DNA of 64,000 nucleotides, from NCBI RefSeq assembly GCF_019711435.1, contig NZ_JAIGNK010000001.1, positions 62,001 to 126,000 on the forward strand, read 5' to 3'. The notes under the pieces were generated by a model, which saw only the letters and a program-made list of their open reading frames with translations, was not told where the DNA came from and ran no database searches. The stretch comes from Qipengyuania polymorpha. GTDB taxonomy: Bacteria > Pseudomonadota > Alphaproteobacteria > Sphingomonadales > Sphingomonadaceae. Positions 57,205 through 64,000 of this stretch are shown here, in pieces. Position 1 is the stretch's first letter. Each line of letters begins with the position of its first letter. The translations under genes were made by a program, and so were the position numbers.

Positions 57205-57436
57205 TGCCTAAACCCCCGAGGTCGATATTTCGTCGCATATGTCCCCTGCCGAAAAGACAGCGAAGGGCGCGTTTGGATGTTTGGTGAATAAGTTGGAAAC
57301 CTTGATTTTTCCTTACCTGCGAAGCGGGAAGGTCAGGGGAAGGGCAAATTTTCCTCAGGGGTTCCGGCACGAGGGGATTGCTGTATGCGCACAGCGTGAC
57401 CAGCCGGTCTCGCCATTCGGGAATGCTACGAAAAAC

Positions 57437-58339
57437 ATGCAGACATCGGAAAGAAGCGGCATCCTGTTTGCCCTGTGCGGCTTTGCGCTGCTCAGCGTCG
57501 GCGATGCGGTGGTGAAGACGATGGCGGGAGAGTTCTCGCCGCTGGGGGCCGCCACCTTGCGCTTCATAATAGGGGCAATTGGCGTCTCCGCTCTTCTTTA
57601 CCGGAAGGAGGGGCCGCGCGCCTTCAGGCCGGTTTCGTACAAATTGCAGGCGGCGCGCGGGTTCTGCCTCGCGGCCGCCTCGCTGTTCTTCTTCTCGGCC
57701 GTATTCGTCATGCCGCTCGCGACCGTGATGGCCATCGCCTTCGTCGCGCCGGTCATCGTGGCGCTCTTGAGCGGTCCCCTGCTGGGCGAGAAGGTCCGCC
57801 CCGCCGTGTGGCTGGCATCCTTCGCCGCGCTGGTCGGCGTTGTGCTGGTCCTCAGGCCCAACCTCGGCGAGCTTGGCCTCCTGGCGCTGCTTCCCTTGGG
57901 CTCGGCGCTGTTCTTCGCGCTGATGATCATCGCCAACCGCGCCAGTGCCGGGCAGGGCAGTGCGCTCTCGATGCAGGTCTTCATGCAGGTCGGAGCTCTG
58001 CCGCTGCTTTTCATCGCGGCCATCGGCGGGCATTTGTCGGGTGCCGAGAGCTTGCGCCTCGAAATGCCCGACTGGACCGTGTTCGCCCGCTGCGCGCTTG
58101 TCGCGCTTACGGCAAGCACTGCCCACTGGCTCGCCTATATCGGCACGCAGCGCGCTGGCGCCGCGACGATTGCGCCGACAACCTATGTGCAGATGCTGGT
58201 GGCGACGTTCATGGGCTGGTGGTGGTTCGACAACGTCCCCGACTTGCTCACGCTGGCGGGTGCGGCCATCATCATCGGAGCCGGACTGCTGCTGTGGTGG
58301 AGCACGCCGCGGGAACCTGCGCGCCTCCGCGGCAATTGA
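57437..58339 (+). CDS. DMT/EamA-family transporter
   Basis: The 300-residue protein has ten membrane segments in two EamA repeats, first about 8-138 (GFALLSVGDAVVKTM; LATVMAIAFVAPVIVALLSG) and second about 150-285 (HWLAYIGTQRAG; ATIAPTTYVQMLVATFMG). The family exports metabolites or amino acids by drug/metabolite-type exchange; the substrate is unknown. The ATG at 57437 is chosen because codons upstream to 57239 do not look like membrane-protein sequence. Confidence 0.88.
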   Translation: MQTSERSGILFALCGFALLSVGDAVVKTMAGEFSPLGAATLRFIIGAIGVSALLYRKEGPRAFRPVSYKLQAARGFCLAAASLFFFSAVFVMPLATVMAIAFVAPVIVALLSGPLLGEKVRPAVWLASFAALVGVVLVLRPNLGELGLLALLPLGSALFFALMIIANRASAGQGSALSMQVFMQVGALPLLFIAAIGGHLSGAESLRLEMPDWTVFARCALVALTASTAHWLAYIGTQRAGAATIAPTTYVQMLVATFMGWWWFDNVPDLLTLAGAAIIIGAGLLLWWSTPREPARLRGN

Positions 58340-58396
58340 TTGGCAGACGGGAGGCGCTACATCGGCGCCTGACAGACATCCAAGGGGTCACCACAT

Positions 58397-60220
58397 ATGT
58401 GCGGAATTATCGGTATCGTCGGCAAGGAATCGGTCGCGGAGCGGCTGGTCGACGGGCTCAAGCGGATGGAATATCGCGGCTATGACAGCGCCGGCATCTG
58501 CACCATCCATGATGACAAGCTTATCCGCCGCCGCGCCGAGGGCAAGCTCAACAATCTCGTCTCCGAACTGGCGGAGCATCCCGCACCCGGTGATGTCGGC
58601 ATCGCGCATACCCGCTGGGCCACGCACGGCGCGCCCACTGCGAATAACGCCCACCCGCATGCCACCGACAAGGTCGCCATCGTCCACAACGGCATCATCG
58701 AGAATTACAAGGAACTGCGCGCCGAGGTGAAGGCTGCGGGCCGCACGCTCGAAAGCGACACCGACAGCGAAGTCGTCGCCCATTTGCTCACGCGCCGCAT
58801 CGAAAATGGCGAGACCCCGCACGAGGCGGTCGCCAACATGCTGCCGCGCCTGCGCGGCGCCTTTGCGCTGGCGATTGCCTTCAAGGACCATCCCGACATG
58901 CTGATCGGCGCGCGCCGCGGTTCGCCGCTGGTGGTCGGCTATGGCGAGGGTGAGACCTATATCGGCTCCGACGCACTGGCGCTCGCCCCGCTGACGCAGC
59001 AGATTTCCTATCTCGAAGAAGGCGACTGGGTCGAAGTGACGCGCGACGGTGCGAAGATTTTCGACGAGGAGAACCAGGAGGTCACCCGCGAGGTGCGCAC
59101 CTCGGGTGCCTCTGCGGCGGCGACCGAGAAGGGCAATTACCGCCACTATATGCAGAAGGAGATTTTCGAGCAGCCCACCGTGGTCGCGCAGACGCTTGGC
59201 TCCTACCTGCACCGCGAGAGCGTGTCGGTGGCGCTGCCACAGTTCGATTTCGACATTTCCAGCATCAAGCGCGTCACCATCGTCGCCTGCGGGACCTCCT
59301 ATTATGCAGGGATGGTCGCGAAATACTGGTTCGAGCAATTCGCGCGCGTGCCGGTCGACATCGATGTGGCGTCCGAATTCCGGTACCGCGAGCCGGTGCT
59401 GGAAGAAGGTGGCCTCGCGCTTTTCATCTCGCAAAGCGGCGAGACGGCCGATACGCTGGCGGCGCTGCGCCATTGCAAGGAAAAAGGCCAGACGATCGCG
59501 GTCGTCGTCAACGTGCCCACCAGCACCATGGCGCGTGAGGCCGACCTGCTGCTGCCGACCCATGCCGGCCCCGAAATTGGTGTCGCCTCCACCAAGGCCT
59601 TCACCTGCCAGCTGGCGGTCCTCGCTGCACTCGCTGCGCATATGGCGGTCAAGAAGGGCCTGATGAGCCGCGAGGAGGAATATGACGTCGTCACGCACCT
59701 CCTCGAGGCGCCTGCCTGCCTCAATTCCGCGCTCGACCATGACGAGGATATCGCCGCCATGGCGCACCTGATCGCGCCCGCGCGTGACGTGCTCTACCTC
59801 GGCCGAGGTCCGGACTATCCGCTCGCGCTCGAAGGAGCGCTGAAACTCAAGGAAATCAGCTACATCCACGCCGAGGGCTATGCCAGCGGCGAGATGAAGC
59901 ACGGCCCCATCGCGCTGATCGACGATGATGTCCCGGTCATCGTCCTTGCCCCTTCTGGGCCGCTTTTCGAGAAGAGCATTTCCAACATGGAAGAGGTCCG
60001 CGCGCGCGGAGGGCAGATCGTGCTGATTTCAGATGCCAAGGGTCTGGAAGAAGCGGGAGAGGGCTGCCTTGCCACGATCGAAATGCCACGCGTCCACCCG
60101 CTCATCGCGCCGCTGGTCTATGCCATCCCGGTGCAATTGCTCGCCTATCATGTCGCGTGCGTGAAGGGGACCGATGTGGACCAGCCGCGTAATCTGGCGA
60201 AGTCCGTCACGGTTGAATAA
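58397..60220 (+). CDS. glmS: glutamine-fructose-6-phosphate aminotransferase
   Basis: The 607-residue enzyme makes glucosamine-6-phosphate for peptidoglycan and LPS. The glutaminase domain starts MCGIIGIVG with the Cys 2 nucleophile exposed after Met removal, followed by MEYRGYDSAGI. Two SIS domains carry the synthase part (VACGTSYYAGM and LYLGRGPDYPLALEGALK), and the end KGTDVDQPRNLAKSVTVE is the usual C-terminus that closes the active site. No riboswitch-like structure was noticed upstream. Confidence 0.97.
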   Translation: MCGIIGIVGKESVAERLVDGLKRMEYRGYDSAGICTIHDDKLIRRRAEGKLNNLVSELAEHPAPGDVGIAHTRWATHGAPTANNAHPHATDKVAIVHNGIIENYKELRAEVKAAGRTLESDTDSEVVAHLLTRRIENGETPHEAVANMLPRLRGAFALAIAFKDHPDMLIGARRGSPLVVGYGEGETYIGSDALALAPLTQQISYLEEGDWVEVTRDGAKIFDEENQEVTREVRTSGASAAATEKGNYRHYMQKEIFEQPTVVAQTLGSYLHRESVSVALPQFDFDISSIKRVTIVACGTSYYAGMVAKYWFEQFARVPVDIDVASEFRYREPVLEEGGLALFISQSGETADTLAALRHCKEKGQTIAVVVNVPTSTMAREADLLLPTHAGPEIGVASTKAFTCQLAVLAALAAHMAVKKGLMSREEEYDVVTHLLEAPACLNSALDHDEDIAAMAHLIAPARDVLYLGRGPDYPLALEGALKLKEISYIHAEGYASGEMKHGPIALIDDDVPVIVLAPSGPLFEKSISNMEEVRARGGQIVLISDAKGLEEAGEGCLATIEMPRVHPLIAPLVYAIPVQLLAYHVACVKGTDVDQPRNLAKSVTVE

Positions 60221-60316
60221 ACCACCGGTTTCAGCAGCTTGGCGCAATCGCACGTGACCTGCTGAAAAAAGGCGGAAATCAGGCGGACATTTACCCGGGG
60301 CTAACCTTTCCGGCCT

Positions 60317-62692
60317 ATGCCGCATGGTGTGAGCGAGACGAATTTCGTGCCGTCCCCAGCGGACGCGTCGCTGAGCATGCGACAGATCATCGGGCTAGAT
60401 ACCCCCGATGGCGACCATTTTGGTCGCGTGCACGGGACGCAATATGCCATGGTCCGCAAGCGTGCGGGCACGCGTGTTATCCTCAACCTGTTCGCCGCGG
60501 CAGTCGTCTACTGGCTGTGCAAGGACACGGTGGCCTGGGAGATACTGGCTGCGTTCGGAGGTGCACTCCTGTGCGCCCTCGGCCTCGCCTTTACTCTCGA
60601 TTTCCGGCTCCGCGATGCCGACCAGCGGTTCTTCTCGCCCGAAGACATGAAGCGCCATGCGCTCGGTTCCGTTTTCAAGGGGCTGGTCTGGGCCACGGGC
60701 TTCTGCGTGCTCACCTTCACGGGTGCGGCAGAGCAGGTCGCGGCCATCTGGGCGGTAATCGCCTTCCTCGTGATGGCCAGCTCGGTCAGCCGTTATAGCG
60801 CGCCGCTCAGTGCCATCAGCTACGCTCTCATGGTCTGCGCAGGCGGACTCGTCGCTTCGCTCGCGACGTTCAATTACGGGCTCGCCGTGGTCGTCGTCGG
60901 TACGGCCTTCTTCGGCTGCTTTGGGGTGGTGGAGACCGCCCGCATGGCCGTCGGCGTCCGCATCGCCGAGCTCGAAATGCAGGAGAAGAGCGAGACCGTC
61001 TCCATGCTCCTGCGCGAATTCGAGGACGGGCAGGCCGACTGGCTGTGGCAAATCGACACCAAGCGCAAGCTGCGCTCGGTCAGCCCGCGCCTGACCTTTG
61101 CGCTCGGCCGCGAGGTTGCCGAGGTCGAAGGGCAGTCGCTGCTGCAGCTCATTTCGGGCGATGGCTGGAAATCGGGCCAGTTCCCTGCGAGCCTGCACGA
61201 TCTCGCAGATCGGTTGAAGGGCAAGGAGAGCTTCTCCAACCTGGTGGTCAAGGCGCTCGTCAATGGCGAGATTCGCTGGTGGGAAATGTCGGGTACGCCG
61301 ATGTTCGACGAAGACGGCAAATGGCTCGGCTTCCGCGGCGTGGGTTCGGATGTCACCGCCCAGCGCGAGAGCAGCGAGAAGATCGAATTCCTCGCCCGCT
61401 ACGACACGCTGACCCAGCTACCCAATCGCCTGCAGGTCAATGAGTCGCTTTCCGATGCGCTCGCCTATGCGCAGGAATGGCGCACCCGCTGCGCGCTGCT
61501 GATGATCGACCTCGACCGGTTCAAGGCGATCAACGACTCGCTCGGCCACCTCGTCGGCGACCGGATGCTGGCGCAGGTCGCCGCGCGCCTGAAGCCGCTG
61601 ATGGACGAGGGTGAGCTGTGCGGACGCCTCGGCGGTGACGAGTTCGCCGTCATCATTCGCGACGCCAAGGACCGTCGCCGCGTCGACACCATCGCCAAGG
61701 CCATCATCTCGGCGCTTTCGGCACCCTATTACATCGACAATCACGTGCTCTATGTCGGCGCCAGCGTCGGTTCGGCCATCGGTCCGCGCGATGGCAGCAA
61801 GGTCGAGGAATTGCTGCGCAACGCCGACCTCGCGCTCTACCGCGCCAAGGACGAAGGCGGCGGCGAGCATTGCGAATACGAGCCTTCGCTGCACGTGAAC
61901 GCCGAGGAACGCCGCCTGCTCGAGGTGTCGCTGCGCCACGCGCTCGAGCGCAACGAATTCGTGCTGCACTACCAGCCGGTGGTCGACGCCAATACCGAAG
62001 AGGTCGTCAGCTTCGAGGCGCTTGCCCGCTGGAACAGCGAAGAGCACGGCTTCGTCAGCCCGGGCAAGTTCATCCCGATTGCCGAAGACACGCGTCTCAT
62101 CGTTCCCATCGGCACCTGGGTCATGCAGGAAGCCTGCCGCGAGGCCGCCGCCAACTGGCCCGAACACGTCAAGGTCAACATCAACGTCTCGCCCGAACAG
62201 CTGGTCGAGCCGGATTTCGCCGGAACGGTCGTGCGCGCGCTATCGCACAGCGGGCTCGACCCCAAGCGTCTCGAAATCGAAGTGACCGAGAGCATTTTCA
62301 TGCGCGATGCGGATGTGGCCCGCAAGGCGCTGGAACAATGCATGGCGCTGGGCTGCTCGGTCGCGCTCGACGATTTCGGGACCGGCTATTCCTCGCTCGG
62401 CTATTTGCGCAAGCTGAAGTTCACCACCATCAAGGTCGATCGCAGTTTCGTGCAGGGTGCGGGTCAGAACAGCCCCGAAAGCCTCGCCATCATCCGCGCT
62501 GTCGTCGCGATGGCCGACAGCCTGGGCATGACCACGACGGCAGAAGGCGTCGAAAACGAGGACGAGGCGGATTTGATCCGGCGCCTCGGCTGCAACAAGA
62601 TCCAGGGCTACCACTTCGGCCGTCCGATGCCGGCAGACGATGCGGTGAAGATTTTCAGCCGCAAGGACGCAGGCGGCCGCAAGCGCGCCTGA
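60317..62692 (+). CDS. membrane PAS-GGDEF-EAL c-di-GMP protein
   Basis: The 791-residue protein has six or so N-terminal membrane helices (about 55-220), a PAS domain (about 230-350), a GGDEF domain with the intact site GRLGGDEFAV (439-443 for GGDEF) and an EAL domain with SFEALARW (E567). Both catalytic motifs look intact, so it could both make and degrade cyclic di-GMP, controlling motility or biofilm. A weak ribosome-binding site precedes the ATG at 60317; an ATG at 60377 is an in-frame alternative. Confidence 0.93.
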   Translation: MPHGVSETNFVPSPADASLSMRQIIGLDTPDGDHFGRVHGTQYAMVRKRAGTRVILNLFAAAVVYWLCKDTVAWEILAAFGGALLCALGLAFTLDFRLRDADQRFFSPEDMKRHALGSVFKGLVWATGFCVLTFTGAAEQVAAIWAVIAFLVMASSVSRYSAPLSAISYALMVCAGGLVASLATFNYGLAVVVVGTAFFGCFGVVETARMAVGVRIAELEMQEKSETVSMLLREFEDGQADWLWQIDTKRKLRSVSPRLTFALGREVAEVEGQSLLQLISGDGWKSGQFPASLHDLADRLKGKESFSNLVVKALVNGEIRWWEMSGTPMFDEDGKWLGFRGVGSDVTAQRESSEKIEFLARYDTLTQLPNRLQVNESLSDALAYAQEWRTRCALLMIDLDRFKAINDSLGHLVGDRMLAQVAARLKPLMDEGELCGRLGGDEFAVIIRDAKDRRRVDTIAKAIISALSAPYYIDNHVLYVGASVGSAIGPRDGSKVEELLRNADLALYRAKDEGGGEHCEYEPSLHVNAEERRLLEVSLRHALERNEFVLHYQPVVDANTEEVVSFEALARWNSEEHGFVSPGKFIPIAEDTRLIVPIGTWVMQEACREAAANWPEHVKVNINVSPEQLVEPDFAGTVVRALSHSGLDPKRLEIEVTESIFMRDADVARKALEQCMALGCSVALDDFGTGYSSLGYLRKLKFTTIKVDRSFVQGAGQNSPESLAIIRAVVAMADSLGMTTTAEGVENEDEADLIRRLGCNKIQGYHFGRPMPADDAVKIFSRKDAGGRKRA

Positions 62693-62699
62693 GCTTGAA

Positions 62700-63377
62700 T
62701 CAGGCGTTGGCGAGCGCCTTCATCGCACCTTCGAACAGCATAAGCCCGTCGGTCCCGCCGTGCGCGGCATCCACGGCGCGCTCGGGGTGCGGCATCATGC
62801 CCAGCACATTGCCCGCCTTGTTGAGCACGCCGGCGATATCGCGGCGCGAACCGTTGCAGTTCTCGATGTAGCGGAACGCCACCCGGCCTTCACCCTCGAT
62901 CCGGTCGAGCGTCTCTTCGTCGGCGAAGAAGTTGCCGTCGTGATGGGCCACGGGAATGCTGATCTCCTGCCCGCCCACATAGCCGCTGGTGAACAGCGAA
63001 TCCGCGTTCTCCACCTTCAGGCCGACATTGCGGCAGATGAAGTGCTGGCTGGCGTTGCGCATCAGCGCGCCGGGCAGCAGGCGGGCTTCGGTCAGGACCT
63101 GGAACCCGTTGCACACGCCGAGCACAGGCACGCCGCGGTCGGCAGCGCGCACGACTTCGCGCATGATGGGGCTGTTCGCGGCCATCGCGCCGGAACGCAA
63201 ATAGTCGCCGTACGAAAAGCCGCCGGGCAGGGCGATGAAATCGAGACCGTCGGGCAGTTCGGCGTCGCCGTGCCAGACGCGGAAGGGCGCCGTGCCCGAA
63301 ACCTGTTCGAGCGCCACCGCCATGTCGCGGTCGCAGTTCGAACCCGGGAAGGTGATGACTGCGCTGCGGAAAGCCAT
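62700..63377 (-). CDS. purQ: phosphoribosylformylglycinamidine synthase, glutaminase subunit
   Basis: The 225-residue glutaminase supplies ammonia to PurL in purine synthesis. It has [12 protein letters not shown] near its start, the nucleophile Cys in GVCNGFQVL, and [11 protein letters not shown] with the catalytic His and Glu. The ATG at 63377 overlaps the purS stop (TGATG), so the subunits are made together; PurL is not in the window. Confidence 0.97.
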   Translation of the reverse strand: MAFRSAVITFPGSNCDRDMAVALEQVSGTAPFRVWHGDAELPDGLDFIALPGGFSYGDYLRSGAMAANSPIMREVVRAADRGVPVLGVCNGFQVLTEARLLPGALMRNASQHFICRNVGLKVENADSLFTSGYVGGQEISIPVAHHDGNFFADEETLDRIEGEGRVAFRYIENCNGSRRDIAGVLNKAGNVLGMMPHPERAVDAAHGGTDGLMLFEGAMKALANA

Positions 63378-63610
63378 CAGCCCAGCTTCTCGATCTTGTA
63401 GTTTTCGATGACGGTGTTCGCGAGCAGCTTCTCGCACATCTCATTCAGCGCTTCGTCGCTGGTGTCGTCAGCCACGTCGAGTTCGACCGTGCGGCCGATG
63501 CGGACATCGTCGACGCCCTTGAAGCCGAGGCCTTCCAGCGCATGGTGGACGGCGCGGCCCTGCGGGTCGAGCACGCCGGGCTTGAGGCTGACGAGAACGC
63601 GAATCTTCAT
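63377..63610 (-). CDS. purS: phosphoribosylformylglycinamidine synthase, PurS subunit
   Basis: The 77-residue protein has the typical PurS features: [36 protein letters not shown] and late [16 protein letters not shown]. It holds PurL and PurQ together in the three-protein enzyme. Upstream codons to 63748 are out of family and are not coding. The 284-bp gap beyond carries one TGC-rich dyad. Confidence 0.95.
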   Translation of the reverse strand: MKIRVLVSLKPGVLDPQGRAVHHALEGLGFKGVDDVRIGRTVELDVADDTSDEALNEMCEKLLANTVIENYKIEKLG

Positions 63611-63731
63611 GAGCGGCCTTTCGGAATTTACCGGATGGGCAGGTTGCGCCGCGCCTATGCCGCGAGAGAGGGCCGAGGGCAAGCTTCTCGGGAAAAGCGA
63701 GCGGGGACAGTGGCTTGGCCGAAGAAGCCTG

Positions 63732-63745
63732 TTGCTGCAGCGCAA
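63732..63745. promoter_or_regulatory. TGC-rich dyad in the purS upstream gap
   Basis: TTGCTGCAGCGCAA matches the element at 18645-18658 in 13 of 14 bases. It lies between purS (minus) and the exported protein starting at 63895 (plus). Nothing else was recognised in this gap. Confidence 0.3.
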
Positions 63746-63894
63746 CATCCACGAAAAACCGCAGAGTTCTGCGCCTTGATGACTCGTGTTTTGTTACATT
63801 TAGGCTACAGGCGCGCCGGTCAATTCGCCTCTCCCATCCCACCAACCCGCACGAATCGGAAAACCGTGACGGGCCAAAAGGATTACCTCTCCCA

Positions 63895-64000
63895 ATGATT
63901 GACCGCTCCCTTACTTGCAAGCTCCTCTCCGCCAGCACGCTGGCGCTCGCTTTCGCGCAGCCCGCGCTGGCCCAGGACACCATCGACAGCTCCGACAGCG
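63895..64000 (+). CDS. exported protein, 3'-truncated
   Basis: Only the first 35 codons are inside the window. They encode a signal peptide with a hydrophobic core (LLSASTLALAFAQPALA) and a cleavage site after ALA at about residue 26; the mature part begins QDTIDSSDS. An AAAGGA site precedes the ATG. The short piece cannot identify the family; outer-membrane receptors or porins often begin like this. Confidence 0.7.
   Translation, partial: MIDRSLTCKLLSASTLALAFAQPALAQDTIDSSDS

Noticed and set aside
57239-57436. N-terminal extension of the EamA transporter from the ATG at 57239
   Set aside because: The added 66 residues look unlike a transporter, and the usual transporter start is at 57437.
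60229-60270. Stem TTTCAGCAG/CTGCTGAAA after glmS
   Set aside because: The loop is long and no T-run follows on either strand, so it is not a convincing terminator.

Overview
The window is high-GC, densely packed chromosomal DNA from an alphaproteobacterium, most likely a sphingomonad of the Erythrobacteraceae type. The clues are a CcrM-type GANTC methyltransferase, a split pnt transhydrogenase preceded by an aa3 oxidase subunit IV gene, a PurS-PurQ pair, a CpaF-type secretion ATPase and a DUF1285-NUDIX-CCA-transferase operon. No rRNA, tRNA, CRISPR array, prophage or insertion sequence was seen. Gene names rest on recognised motifs and family resemblance, not on database searches.

Layout. 1-8.6 kb: the 3' part of pckA, a glutaminyl cyclotransferase, a zinc-peptidase/TPR protein, a cNMP-domain flavoprotein, a DUF885 lipoprotein, DUF3597 and TonB. 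8.8-12 kb: a hydrolase and an Fe-S cluster operon (two cysteine desulfurases plus a [2Fe-2S] ferredoxin). 12-18.5 kb: a DUF4349 lipoprotein, a DJ-1/PfpI protein, a bacterial voltage-gated sodium channel, parC and two exported proteins. 18.8-27.8 kb: an unusual block. An M48-like metallopeptidase gene overlaps by 4 bp a 1835-residue protein that combines a kinase-like domain, DUF4011, an SF1 helicase, a degenerate Vsr-like nuclease and WGR. A degenerate prepilin-peptidase-like membrane protein follows, and a large protein of unknown function converges on the group. 27.8-33.3 kb: cca, nudix, DUF1285, a GNAT protein, a PQQ-type dehydrogenase, rnhB and a sulfotransferase.

33.3-40.6 kb: ccrM behind a leader with six GANTC sites, a consensus DnaA box and a CtrA half-site; an AT-rich foreign-looking membrane-protein gene; folP; an SDR; a degenerate NtrC-like regulator; and pntAA. 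40.6-43.2 kb: the pnt operon, interrupted by a DUF559 nuclease gene bracketed by inverted palindromic repeats. 43.2-50.3 kb: a TPR protein, a paired beta-helix/dihaem cytochrome module, a hydrolase, a racemase-family protein and a subtilisin-like protease. 50.3-55.6 kb: a dGTPase-like gene, an NAD(P)-binding protein, an ABA4-like membrane protein, an acyl-CoA synthetase, a DUF938 methyltransferase, two tandem entericidin-like lipoproteins and a small membrane protein. 55.6-64 kb: a CpaF ATPase, an EamA transporter, glmS, a PAS-GGDEF-EAL protein, purQ/purS and the start of an exported protein.

Genes are tightly coupled: ATGA, TGATG, TAATG and TTGA junctions are common, and four convergent pairs share interlocked stop codons. 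The strongest candidates for undescribed biology are the peptidase/kinase-like/helicase block and the DUF559 cassette inside the pnt operon.
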